NCBI RefSeq assembly: GCF_008042125.1
Contig: NZ_RDBI01000065.1
Coordinates: 79,335-113,226 of the forward strand
DNA from: Streptomyces sp. MS191
GTDB lineage: Bacteria; Actinomycetota; Actinomycetes; Streptomycetales; Streptomycetaceae
DNA: 33,892 nucleotides
Direction of reading: 5' to 3'
Both the position numbers and the translations under genes were made by a program. Each line of letters begins with the position of its first letter. The stretch's first letter is position 1. This document shows positions 15,146 through 23,066 of this stretch, in pieces. The notes under the pieces were generated by a model. It made no database searches. It saw only the letters and a program-made list of their open reading frames with translations, and was not told the DNA's origin.

Positions 15146-16509
15146 GACCGCGATTGTGCCGGATCGGGCGCCGGCACCGCGTGCAGGTACCGCAGGGCGT
15201 ACGAGCGCCAGGGCCGCCATGCCGCGGTGTCCGGACCGCCCTCGGGGGACACGTCCGGGTCGCCCAGCGCCCGCATCCGGACGAGGCCCGCGACGGCGGC
15301 GCTCACGCCGTGGACGGCCAGCAGCGCCCGTTCGGCCTCGTCCCGGTCCGCACCGGGGTCGAGGCGTACGGTCCCGTCGGCGAGCGCGGCGGCCAGGGGA
15401 CCGGCCACGGGGTGCGCGACGAGGGCCGCCGGGGCCGGGAACAGGTGGGTGAGGCTGCCACAGGCCGCGTCCAGCGCGGTGCCGTGCGTCCGCGCCAGCA
15501 GCGCGGCCTCCGCCGGGCCGAGGAGGGTCCGCAGCGCGAACTCCTCGGGATCGGCCGCGCCCGGCGAGCGGACTCCGGGACGGGCGGCGACCCGCTCGGC
15601 GAGGTCCGGGTCGGCGCCGAGGCGTTCGGCGACCGCGTAGGGGTCGGCGTCCAGGTCGAGGAGCCGGCGCAGCCGCTGGACGGCGGTGGTCAGGTCGCGC
15701 AGGTCCGTGAGGTGGATCCGGGCCTCCAGCCAGGGTCCGCTCCGGCGCTCGTCGACGGACACGATGCCCGTGCCGTACGGCAGGCGCAGGGTGCGCCGGT
15801 AGGTGCGGGCGCCGGTCTCGCCGAGCACCTCCTCGACCTGGGGAAGGGCCTCGGCGGCGAGCAGGTCGAACACCTCGCGGGCGGCGTACGGGCCCCGGTA
15901 CGCGAGCCGCAGCGGCACCCCGGCGGCGAGCGCGGTGCGCGGTCCGGCGCCGGTGCCCGACTCGGTGCGCAGGTCGGAGGGGGTGCGGGCGTAGATGCGG
16001 CGGATCGTGTCGTTGAACTGGCGCACGCTCGCGAAGCCGGACGCGAAGGCGATCTCGGTGACCGGCAGGCCCGTGGTCTGGAGCAGGAGGCGGGCGGTGT
16101 GCGCACGCTGCGCCCGGGCGAGGGCGACGGGGCCGGCGCCGAGTTCGGCGGTGAGCTGGCGCTGGACCTGCCGGGCGCTGTATCCGAGCCGGCCGGCGAG
16201 TCCGGGGACGCCTTCGCGGTCGACGACGCCGTCGCCGATCATCCGCATGGCGCGTCCCACGACGTCGGCGCGGACGTTCCACTCGGCGGACCCGGGCACG
16301 GCGTCGGGCCGGCACCGCCGGCACGCCCGGAAGCCGTGTCCCTGCGCGGCGGCGGCCGTCGGGAAGAACGTGACGTTCTTGCGCTTCGGCGTGACCGCCG
16401 GGCAGCTGGGCCGGCAGTAGATCCCCGTCGTCTCGACGGCGAAGAAGAACGCGCCGTCGAACCGCGCGTCCCGGCTGCTGACCGCCTCGTACCTGGTGTC
16501 CTCGTCCAT
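15142..16509 (-). CDS. Ada-AlkA fusion: methylphosphotriester-DNA methyltransferase/AraC regulator with AlkA-like domain
   Basis: The product is 455 residues from ATG 16509. Residues 1-70 are the Ada zinc domain, with C32 as methyl acceptor (TTGIYCRPSC) and C36, C63, C66 as the other Zn ligands (GFRACRRCRPD). Residues ~80-175 form an AraC HTH (SARQVQRQLTAELGAGPVAL, then EIAFASGFASVRQFNDTIRR). Residues ~195-445 are AlkA N-terminal plus glycosylase-like. Ada senses methyl phosphotriesters and activates alkylation-repair genes; AlkA removes 3-alkyl purines. The C-terminal half is atypical. The helix-hairpin-helix reads LLAVHGVSAAVAG, and RALGDPDVSPEGG runs straight into WRPWRSY, omitting the segment that holds catalytic Asp238 in E. 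coli AlkA. The 5' end lies in a large inverted duplication. Confidence 0.9.
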   Translation of the reverse strand: MDEDTRYEAVSSRDARFDGAFFFAVETTGIYCRPSCPAVTPKRKNVTFFPTAAAAQGHGFRACRRCRPDAVPGSAEWNVRADVVGRAMRMIGDGVVDREGVPGLAGRLGYSARQVQRQLTAELGAGPVALARAQRAHTARLLLQTTGLPVTEIAFASGFASVRQFNDTIRRIYARTPSDLRTESGTGAGPRTALAAGVPLRLAYRGPYAAREVFDLLAAEALPQVEEVLGETGARTYRRTLRLPYGTGIVSVDERRSGPWLEARIHLTDLRDLTTAVQRLRRLLDLDADPYAVAERLGADPDLAERVAARPGVRSPGAADPEEFALRTLLGPAEAALLARTHGTALDAACGSLTHLFPAPAALVAHPVAGPLAAALADGTVRLDPGADRDEAERALLAVHGVSAAVAGLVRMRALGDPDVSPEGGPDTAAWRPWRSYALRYLHAVPAPDPAQSRS

Positions 16510-16697
16510 CACAGGTCCAGTGTGCGCGCCCGCCGGGTGGGCGCGCACACTGGACCTGTGATGGACGAGGACACCAGGTACGAGGCGGTCAGCAGCCGGG
16601 ACGCGCGGTTCGACGGCGCGTTCTTCTTCGCCGTCGAGACGACGGGGATCTACTGCCGGCCCAGCTGCCCGGCGGTCACGCCGAAGCGCAAGAACGT
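16373..16697. repeat. Perfect 159-bp inverted repeat with a 7-nt loop at the ada 5' end
   Basis: Positions 16373-16531 and 16539-16697 are exact reverse complements around the loop 16532-16538. I compared the arms base by base and saw no mismatch. The left arm is ada codons 1-46 plus 22 upstream bases. The right arm is the same segment on the plus strand. The left distal boundary lies in the near-perfect palindrome AAGAACGTGACGTTCTT (16364-16380). It may be a genuine snap-back duplication or an assembly or library artefact. Confidence 0.95.
16561..16697 (+). pseudogene. Inverted partial copy of the ada 5' end
   Basis: This plus-strand copy begins with ATG 16561 and encodes residues 1-46 of Ada, including C32 and C36. 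Homology then stops in codon 46, before C63 and C66, so no zinc site can form. Reading continues without a stop into sequence antisense to the universal stress gene and encodes nothing recognisable. It is identical to the functional gene, so it is either very recent or artefactual. Confidence 0.85.
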
Positions 16698-16745
16698 GGG
16701 GGAAGGCGCGGACCACGCGCGCCCGGCCCCACCCGCCGATCCGCA

Positions 16746-16774
16746 CGGGCCCCTTCCCCGCCGGCCCCGGCCCG
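16746..16774 (-). terminator. Weak candidate terminator after the universal stress gene
   Basis: CGGGCC (16746-16751) and GGCCCG (16769-16774) form a 6-bp stem with a 17-nt C-rich loop, 24 bases past the stop codon. It is short and may be chance in such GC-rich DNA. Confidence 0.35.
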
Positions 16775-16797
16775 CGCGTACGGCAGGCGCCGGCCGC

Positions 16798-17724
16798 TCA
16801 GTGCGGGGCGGTGGCGGGCACCACGGCGACCGGGCAGTGGGCGTGGTGCAGCACCGCGTGGGTGACGGAGCCCATGAGCAGCGACTCCATCCGCGGCCGG
16901 TGGCGGTGCCGGCCGACGACGACGAGCCCCGCGCTGCGGGACTCGTCGACCAGCCGGCCGGCCGCGTCGGCCGGCACCACGTCGACCACCACCTCGACGT
17001 CCGGGTACCGCTCGGCGCACGGCCGCAGCCGCTCGGCCTGCCGGCGCTCCGTCTCCGCCACCAGCTCCGTGGCCTCCGACATCGCCATCTGCGGCGGCAT
17101 CTGGAGAGCCGGGGCCGGCGGTCCGACCAGCATCGCCGGGGAGGCCGGCAGGCGGAAGGCGGTCACGGCCTGCAGGGCCACGCCGCGCTGCGCCGCGGCC
17201 CGGAAGGCGAAGTCGATCACGTCGTCCGCGGTCTCCTCCGTGTGCAGCCCGAGCAGCACCCGGCCGGCGCCCGCACCGCTCTCCAGCGACACCGTGCGGG
17301 CCTCGTGCGGCACGACGACGACCGGGCACGCGGCGCTCGACGCGAGCGCGCGGCTGGTCGAGCCCAGCAGCAGGGTCGCGAAGCCGCCGTGCCCGCGCGA
17401 GCCGATCACCAGCAGCCGGGCGTCGCGGCAGAGCGGCAGCAGCGCGTCGGTCACGGTGCCGTCCAGGGAGAGGTACCGCACGGGCACCCCCGCCCCGTGG
17501 CGCTCGACCCAGGCCCGCACACCGTCGGCGACGGCGTCCGGGATCTCGGGTGTCCCGCCCAACGAGGCGATCCGGGCGGAGCCGACCTGGAGCGCGTCGG
17601 ACCGTACGTGCGCGACGAGCAGGGGCGCGCCGATCCCCTGGGCGGCGCTCAGGGCCCAGCCGAGGGCCCGGAGACTGTGCTCGGACCCGTCCACACCGAC
17701 GACGACTGACGACTCTTCACTCAT
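16798..17724 (-). CDS. Universal stress protein, tandem UspA domains
   Basis: The product is 308 residues from ATG 17724 (MSEESSVVVGVDGSEHSLRA). Two UspA domains are in tandem. Domain 1 (~1-145) has VVGVDGSEHS and the ATP-binding loop GSRGHGGFATLLLGSTSRAL. Domain 2 (~155-305) has VLLGLHTEETADD and GRHRHRPRMESLLMGSVTHA, where the Gly pattern is weaker. The first domain therefore probably binds ATP and the second may not. Tandem USPs of this kind in actinomycetes accumulate in hypoxia and dormancy. The gene diverges from a PfkB kinase gene across ~110 bp. Confidence 0.9.
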   Translation of the reverse strand: MSEESSVVVGVDGSEHSLRALGWALSAAQGIGAPLLVAHVRSDALQVGSARIASLGGTPEIPDAVADGVRAWVERHGAGVPVRYLSLDGTVTDALLPLCRDARLLVIGSRGHGGFATLLLGSTSRALASSAACPVVVVPHEARTVSLESGAGAGRVLLGLHTEETADDVIDFAFRAAAQRGVALQAVTAFRLPASPAMLVGPPAPALQMPPQMAMSEATELVAETERRQAERLRPCAERYPDVEVVVDVVPADAAGRLVDESRSAGLVVVGRHRHRPRMESLLMGSVTHAVLHHAHCPVAVVPATAPH

Positions 17725-17832
17725 AACGGGATTATCACTGCACAAGGGATCTTCTTCCGGGAACGCGCGGGGCCGGGTGCCGGTGAGACGGTCGCGCCAT
17801 ACTGGCACCGGCGGGACCGGAGAGGTGGAGTG

Positions 17833-18759
17833 GTGACCCAACAGCACACGGATTACGACGTCTTGGTGGTCGGCGGAAGCGGGGTGGACACCATCGTGCG
17901 GGTCGACGCGCTTCCGGTCCCGCTCGCGGACTCGGTCCACGTCGGCCCGATCGAGGAGTGGCCCGGCCACACCGGTGGCAACGTCGCCCTCGGCGCCCGC
18001 GCCCTCGGACTCAGGGTGGCCCTGCTCGACTGGATCGGGGACGACTGGATCGGCGGCCTGGTGCGCGAACGCATGGCGAAGGGGGACGTGGAGTTCGTCG
18101 CGCTGGTCTCGCCCGCGGGGACCCGGCGCGCGGTGAACCTGGTGGACGCGACCGGCCGCCGGATGTCCTTCTTCGACTCCCGGGATCCCGCCGGTCTGCG
18201 GATGCCGCCGGAGGTCTACCTCCCGCGGCTGCGCCGCACGCGCCACGTCCACCTGTCCATCACGGACTTCTCCCGCCACCTCTACGACGACATCGCGGAC
18301 GTCGGCGTCCCCGTCTCCACCGATCTGCACGACTGGGACGGACGCGCCGACCACCACCGGGACTTCGCGCTCCGCTCGGACCTCGTCTTCCTGAGCGCGG
18401 CGGGTGCGGGGGAGGACACGCCCGCCCTCATGCGGGAGATCCTCCGCGAGGGCCGCGCCGACACCGTGGTGGCCACGGCGGGTGCGGAGGGCTCGTACCT
18501 CCTCACCCGGGACGGCGGCCCCACCCCGCACCACATCCCGGCGGCCCCGCTGCCGATGCCGGCGGTGGACACCAACGGGGCGGGTGACGCGTACGTCACC
18601 GCCTTCCTGTACGGACGGCTCGCCGGCCGCGACGTACGGGAGTGCGCCCGGCTGGGCGCGGTGGCCGGTGCCTTCGCCTGTACGGCACCGGGCTCCACGG
18701 CCCTGATCGGCGCCGACGCGCTCCTGGCCGGCGAGGACACCCGGGACGACCGGACCTGA
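17833..18759 (+). CDS. PfkB/ribokinase family carbohydrate kinase
   Basis: I chose the second of two adjacent GTGs (17833), because GGAGAGG ends seven bases before it; GTG 17830 is possible. The product is 308 residues. PfkB signatures are present: the N-terminal motif WPGHTGGNVALGARALG (residues ~38-55) and the C-terminal motif AVDTNGAGDAYVTAFLYG, with catalytic Asp in GAGDA (about 255). The anion-hole glycines are intact. The family phosphorylates a sugar or nucleoside hydroxyl with ATP; the substrate cannot be named. A strong hairpin follows the stop, so the gene is monocistronic. It is paired divergently with a tandem USP gene. Confidence 0.9.
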   Translation: MTQQHTDYDVLVVGGSGVDTIVRVDALPVPLADSVHVGPIEEWPGHTGGNVALGARALGLRVALLDWIGDDWIGGLVRERMAKGDVEFVALVSPAGTRRAVNLVDATGRRMSFFDSRDPAGLRMPPEVYLPRLRRTRHVHLSITDFSRHLYDDIADVGVPVSTDLHDWDGRADHHRDFALRSDLVFLSAAGAGEDTPALMREILREGRADTVVATAGAEGSYLLTRDGGPTPHHIPAAPLPMPAVDTNGAGDAYVTAFLYGRLAGRDVRECARLGAVAGAFACTAPGSTALIGADALLAGEDTRDDRT

Positions 18760-18768
18760 CCCGGGGGA

Positions 18769-18807
18769 GGCCGGCCCCGCCACCCCGCACGGGGGCCGGG
18801 GCCGGCC
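18769..18807 (+). terminator. Terminator hairpin after the PfkB kinase gene
   Basis: GGCCGGCCCCG (18769-18779) and CGGGGCCGGCC (18797-18807) form an 11-bp perfect stem with a 17-nt loop. It begins ten bases after the stop. Confidence 0.75.
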
Positions 18808-18923
18808 GCCCTGCCGCGCACCGGCCGGCGGGCGGGCGACACGGACCGGCGGCGCGCCGGGGCCCACCGGGCGCGCCGCGCGGCCCGCCGCCGTACGGGT
18901 CGCCGCTTGGTAGCGTCCGGCCC

Positions 18924-19388
18924 GTGACCACGACACCCCGGGGCGAGGACCGCAGGCCACGCCCCACCACCGGCACCCTGCACCACGTCGAGATCTGGGT
19001 GGCCGACCTCGACCGCGCCGTCGTCTCCTTCGGCGCCCTCCTGGAGGCCCTGGGGTACACCCCGTTCCAGTGCTGGGCCGCCGGCCGCAGCTGGCGTCTG
19101 GGAGCGACGTACCTGGTCGTCGAGCGGTCCCCGGCGCTCACCGCCGGGCACCACGACCGGCTCCGCCCGGGACTGAACCACCTCGCCTTCCACGTCGAGG
19201 GCCGCGACGCCCTGGACCGGCTCGTGGGTGACGTCCTGGGGCACGGCTGGACCCTGATGTACCCCGACCGCCATCCGCACGCCGGCGGGGAGCAGACCTA
19301 CGCCGCCTACCTGGAGAACGACGACGGATTCGAGGTCGAGCTCGTCGCGACCGATCCGCCGGAGCCCGGCGGCGCCTCGCAGGCATGA
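18924..19388 (+). CDS. VOC family (glyoxalase/bleomycin-resistance superfamily) protein
   Basis: The product is 154 residues from GTG 18924. It has one VOC module of two beta-alpha-beta-beta-beta units: LHHVEIWVADLDRAVVSFGALLEALG at ~20-45, then GLNHLAFHVEGRDALDRLV, and YAAYLENDDGFEVELVA. The metal-ligand positions are occupied: H in LHHVEI, H in NHLAFH and E in FEVELV. Metal binding is therefore plausible, although the reaction is not determined. The TGA overlaps the end of a longer upstream extension of the CorA frame, but the likely CorA start is about 95 bases downstream. Confidence 0.87.
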   Translation: MTTTPRGEDRRPRPTTGTLHHVEIWVADLDRAVVSFGALLEALGYTPFQCWAAGRSWRLGATYLVVERSPALTAGHHDRLRPGLNHLAFHVEGRDALDRLVGDVLGHGWTLMYPDRHPHAGGEQTYAAYLENDDGFEVELVATDPPEPGGASQA

Positions 19389-19483
19389 CGTCCGTTCCCG
19401 TGGGCAGGGCCGAAGGGACACTCGGCGTCCCGTGTCCGCGGACGGATGGCACACTGGCCGCCGATCGTTCCGAGGAGCCCACC

Positions 19484-20572
19484 GTGCCGATAATCAGCAA
19501 CCTCCGGCGCACCGTCCGCCGCGCCTACCGCCGGACCGTCGACCTGAGCCACCCCGCGCGCTCGCCGCTGGGCAGCTCGGTCGTCAACTGCGTGGTGTAC
19601 GAGGACGGTGCCCGCCAGAAGGGCGCGTGCCCCGCGGCCGAGGCGGTGCGACGGGTCCGCAAGTCCGGCGACGGGTTCGTCTGGATCGGCCTGCACGAGC
19701 CCTCGGCGGAGGAGTTCGCCGGGCTCGCCGAACTCTTCGGCCTGCACCCGCTGGCCGTCGAGGACGCCGTCCACGCCCACCAGCGGCCGAAGCTGGAGCG
19801 GTACGACGGGACCCTCTTCGCCGTCTTCAAGACCGTGCGCTACGTCGAGCACGAGGAGCTGACCGCGACCAGCGAGGTCGTGGACACCGGCGAGCTGATG
19901 GTCTTCACCGGGCCCGACTTCGTCATCACCGTCCGGCACGGCAGACACGGTTCCCTCGGCCCCGTGCGGGAGGCGCTGGAGGCGGCCCCCGACCAGCTGG
20001 CCATGGGGCCCGCGGCGGTGCTGCACGCCATCGCCGATCACGTGGTGGACGACTACCTCGCCGTGACCGACGCCGTGCAGAACGACATCGACGCCGTCGA
20101 GACCGCCGTCTTCAGCGAGCAGTCGTCCCGCGGCGACGCCGGCCGCGTCTACCAGCTCAAGCGCGAACTCCTCGAACTCAAGCGCGCGGTGACCCCCCTG
20201 GACCGGCCGCTGAAGGCCCTGGCCGCCCAGCCGCTGCCGCTGGTCGGCCCGGACATGCAGCCCTACTTCCGTGACATCGCCGACCACCTGTCCCGGATCA
20301 CGGAGCAGATCACGTCCTACGACGCGCTCCTCGACTCGATCCTCCAGGCCCACCTCGCGCAGGTGACGGTCGCGCAGAACGAGGACATGCGCAAGATCAC
20401 GGCCTGGGCGGCGATCATCGCCGTCCCCACCATGGTGTGCGGGGTCTACGGGATGAACTTCGAGAACATGCCCGAACTGCGCTGGACCTACGGCTACCCC
20501 CTGACGGTGGGCGTGATGGCCGTCGCCTGTTTCGTGCTGCACCGGAGCTTCCGCCGCAACGGCTGGCTCTGA
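19484..20572 (+). CDS. corA: CorA-type magnesium/cobalt transporter
   Basis: The product is 362 residues. GTG 19484 is preferred because GAGGAG lies six bases upstream and the protein then begins VPIISNLRRTVRRAYRR. An in-frame ATG at 19385 would add ~33 residues without homology features. The cytoplasmic funnel domain (~1-295) has the typical acidic and long-helix pattern (DYLAVTDAVQNDIDAVETAVF, then VYQLKRELLELKRAV). Two C-terminal membrane helices follow: ITAWAAIIAVPTMVCGVYGM and YPLTVGVMAVACFVLHRSF. The loop carries the CorA signature YGMNFENMPE, in which GMN forms the selectivity filter. It is a homopentameric Mg2+ (also Co2+/Ni2+) uptake channel. I saw no Mg riboswitch upstream. Confidence 0.94.
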   Translation: MPIISNLRRTVRRAYRRTVDLSHPARSPLGSSVVNCVVYEDGARQKGACPAAEAVRRVRKSGDGFVWIGLHEPSAEEFAGLAELFGLHPLAVEDAVHAHQRPKLERYDGTLFAVFKTVRYVEHEELTATSEVVDTGELMVFTGPDFVITVRHGRHGSLGPVREALEAAPDQLAMGPAAVLHAIADHVVDDYLAVTDAVQNDIDAVETAVFSEQSSRGDAGRVYQLKRELLELKRAVTPLDRPLKALAAQPLPLVGPDMQPYFRDIADHLSRITEQITSYDALLDSILQAHLAQVTVAQNEDMRKITAWAAIIAVPTMVCGVYGMNFENMPELRWTYGYPLTVGVMAVACFVLHRSFRRNGWL

Positions 20573-20628
20573 CGCAGGGGCTCCGGCCGGGGCCGTCCGG
20601 GAACGCCGCCGCCCGCGCACCCGCGGCC

Positions 20629-20650
20629 GCTCCCCGGCACGTCGGGGAGC
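20629..20650. terminator. Terminator hairpin between corA and the phospholipase C gene (convergent)
   Basis: GCTCCCCG (20629-20636) and CGGGGAGC (20643-20650) form a perfect 8-bp stem with loop GCACGT. It is placed between convergent stops and may work both ways. Confidence 0.7.
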
Positions 20651-20668
20651 CGCCGCGCGGGGCCGCCG

Positions 20669-22705
20669 CTACGCGCCGGTGACGCTCGGCCCGCCGGTCT
20701 CGATGTGGCCGGTGTAGCGGCGCGACCAGGTGCCGTCGACGTCGGCGAGGATCGTGAAGTCGTACCAGCCCTCCTGGTAGGCCACCGCGTTGAACCAGTC
20801 CTCCCGCGCGGAGTTCGCGGCGACCGTGTAGGTCCACGGACCGTCCGTGCGGTAGGCGTTGGAGCGGATCGTGAAGGTGACGGGACCCGCGGAGGCGTTG
20901 GTCATCCGGAAGTAGACGGCCGCCTTCCCGGTGCCGGGCTCGGTCGCGAACCGGGCCGCGACCTCGATGGCCTTCCCGGCCTTGGTGGCGTCGCCGGTGA
21001 AGCGGCGCAGGAAGCGGTTGGGGCCCATCATCGAGATGTCGTACTTCCCCGAGCCCGAGCCCGTGCCGATGTTGAAGTAGTCGGTGGCGGAGGCGCCGGG
21101 GTCGACGGTGTACTGCCAGGCGGCCGTGTCGCGGTACTGGTGCGGATGGATCGTGAAGTGGGCCGCCCGGGTGGCCGGGGAGCCCTGGTTCGTCATCGAG
21201 AACCAGGCCAGGATCTTGCCGGCCGCGCCGAACTCGAACCGGTCCAGGTTGCCGTTGACCTGGTACGGCAGGGCGCGCGCCGGGCGGTTGCCGGGCTCCT
21301 GGGCGGGCAGGGCGTTGTCCTGCGGCACCGGGTTGGGCAGCGGTCCGCAGGTGGCCTGGCCGATCACCTTCGCGGTCGACGGCAGCCCGGCGGGCATCCC
21401 GTAGACGGGGCGGGCGAAGTCGAAGACCCCGGTCAGGTCCCCGGTGACCTTGCGGCGCCAGGCGCTGATGTTCGGGCAGCCGGCGGGCTTGCCGATGGCC
21501 GCGGTCCACGTCTCCATGAAGCGCAGCACGGAGGTGTGGTCGAAGACCTCGGAGCTGACCCAGCCGCCGCGCGTCCAGGGCGACATGACGATCATGGGCA
21601 CCCGGAAGCCCAGGCCGATCGGCACGCCGTCGATGTACTCGCCCGGGGTTCCGGGCGGTGCCACGGGCGGCGGCACGTGGTCGAAGAAGCCGTCGTTCTC
21701 GTCGTAGTTGAGGAACAGGACGGTGGAGTCGAAGACCTCGGGGTCGGCGGCGAGGGCGCGGTGGACGAGGTCCACGAAGTGCGCGCCGTCGCCGGGCGGG
21801 GCGTACGGGTGCTCGGAGAAGGCCTCGCTGGCGACCACCCAGGAGACCTGCGGGAGCGTGCCGCCGAGGACGTCGGCGCGGATCGCGGCGGCGATGTCGT
21901 CGGGCGTCGACCCGGTGACCCTGGGGACCGAGCCCATGCCGCGGTCGTACAGCGGGTCGCCCGGCCGGGCGTCGGTGAAGCGCTTGAAGTAGGCGAGCCC
22001 GTTGTCGCCGTAGTTGTCCTGCGCGTTCTGGTAGACCTTCCAGCTCACCCCGGCGCGCTGCAGCGCCTCGGCGTACGTCTCCCAGGTGAGTCCTGACTCG
22101 TCGCCGCCGTCCTTGCTGGAGGCGTCGATCCTGCCGCTCCACAGGAACGTCCGGTTGGGGCCGGTGGCACTGAGCGCCGAGCAGAAGTACGCGTCGCAGA
22201 CCGTGTAGTGGTCGGCGAGCGCGTAGTGGTAGGGGATGTCGCCGCGGTCGAGGTGGCCGAGGGTGCGGGTGTTGCCGACGCCGGTGACCCAGTTGTCCAT
22301 CCGGCCCTTGTTCCAGGCCGCGTGCTGCGAGGTCCAGCTGTGCGGCAGATCGCCGTTGCACTGGGCCAGGGTCTCGCCGTCCACCCCACCGGCCGGCGGG
22401 GTGGAGCTGAACTTCCAGGGGTACTGCCGGCCGCCCCAGTTGGGCTGGTTGAAGGTGCCCCAGCCGCCCGGGATGTTGCCCGCGGCGCGGTCGCCGAAGC
22501 CGCGGACCCCGCGCAGCCTGCCGAAGTAGTGGTCGAAGCTGCGGTTCTCCTGCATGAGGACCACCACGTGGCGGACGTCGGTGATGTCACCGGCGGCGGA
22601 TCGGGCGGCGGCCGACGTCGCCGCCGCGGCGCCGGGCGGCAGGGCCGCTCCGGCCACGAGCCCCGCCCCTATCCCTACGAATCCCCTGCGACTGATGGGA
22701 GTCAT
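20669..22705 (-). CDS. Tat-exported phospholipase C (phosphocholine-specific type)
   Basis: The product is 678 residues from ATG 22705, behind GAGAGG. The N-terminus MTPISRRGFVGIGAGLVAGA has the twin-arginine motif S-R-R-G-F and a weakly hydrophobic core, so export is by Tat. The phosphoesterase domain (~40-430) has QENRSFDHYFG (metal ligands E-N), ATGPNRTFLWSG (nucleophile-bearing strand), NYDENDGFFDHVPPP and FDHTSVLRFME. Two C-terminal DUF756 beta domains (~490-580 and ~590-678) contain FTIHPHQYRDTAAWQYTV and FTIRSNAYRTDGPWTYTV. The enzyme cleaves choline phospholipids to diacylglycerol and a phospho-alcohol outside the cell. Phosphate control is plausible, but I found no convincing PHO box. 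Confidence 0.93.
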   Translation of the reverse strand: MTPISRRGFVGIGAGLVAGAALPPGAAAATSAAARSAAGDITDVRHVVVLMQENRSFDHYFGRLRGVRGFGDRAAGNIPGGWGTFNQPNWGGRQYPWKFSSTPPAGGVDGETLAQCNGDLPHSWTSQHAAWNKGRMDNWVTGVGNTRTLGHLDRGDIPYHYALADHYTVCDAYFCSALSATGPNRTFLWSGRIDASSKDGGDESGLTWETYAEALQRAGVSWKVYQNAQDNYGDNGLAYFKRFTDARPGDPLYDRGMGSVPRVTGSTPDDIAAAIRADVLGGTLPQVSWVVASEAFSEHPYAPPGDGAHFVDLVHRALAADPEVFDSTVLFLNYDENDGFFDHVPPPVAPPGTPGEYIDGVPIGLGFRVPMIVMSPWTRGGWVSSEVFDHTSVLRFMETWTAAIGKPAGCPNISAWRRKVTGDLTGVFDFARPVYGMPAGLPSTAKVIGQATCGPLPNPVPQDNALPAQEPGNRPARALPYQVNGNLDRFEFGAAGKILAWFSMTNQGSPATRAAHFTIHPHQYRDTAAWQYTVDPGASATDYFNIGTGSGSGKYDISMMGPNRFLRRFTGDATKAGKAIEVAARFATEPGTGKAAVYFRMTNASAGPVTFTIRSNAYRTDGPWTYTVAANSAREDWFNAVAYQEGWYDFTILADVDGTWSRRYTGHIETGGPSVTGA

Positions 22706-23066
22706 GCCCCGCCTCTCGCGTCTCGGCATGCCCCTGCGGCACGCCGTGGACAGGATGAGGGACGCCGCTCCAAAGGTATACGGCCGTGCAGTAATCCTTC
22801 GGTTAACTTCCGGGGCAGTCTCTGTGCACGCGACGCTCGGGGTCCTGTGCCGCATGTTGACGCCTCGCCAGGTCGGGGACCGGCGAGCAGGGCGATTGGT
22901 CCTCATCCGCACCAATGGCATGTGGTCGGCGCCCGGAAGGAGCAGTGCGGGCGAGGCTGACGACCCGTCGGGCGGACCGGACGGGCGAATGCGGATGAAA
23001 TGTAAGTATTTTCAGCTACTTGGTGGGGTTCCATGGAGGCCTGTTGCCCGACACGGAGGGAAGGGG
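22706..23066. promoter_or_regulatory. Divergent intergenic region of the phospholipase C and GH43-like genes
   Basis: The 361 bases hold no credible gene. Both promoters must lie here. Position 22997-23026 is a relatively AT-rich patch containing AAGTATTTTCAGCTACTT, in which AAGTA and TACTT are inverted. On the minus strand one GTTAACC (complement near 22801) resembles a single PHO-box half, with no second repeat. No operator is assigned. Confidence 0.4.

Noticed and set aside
15154..17709. An 851-codon plus-strand frame containing an Ada-like start
   Set aside because: Only residues encoded at 16561-16697 are Ada-like, from the inverted copy; the rest is antisense to ada and usp. It is not a fusion gene.
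22790..22815. A PHO box upstream of the phospholipase C gene
   Set aside because: Only one GTTAACC resembles a PHO half-site; the required direct repeats are missing.
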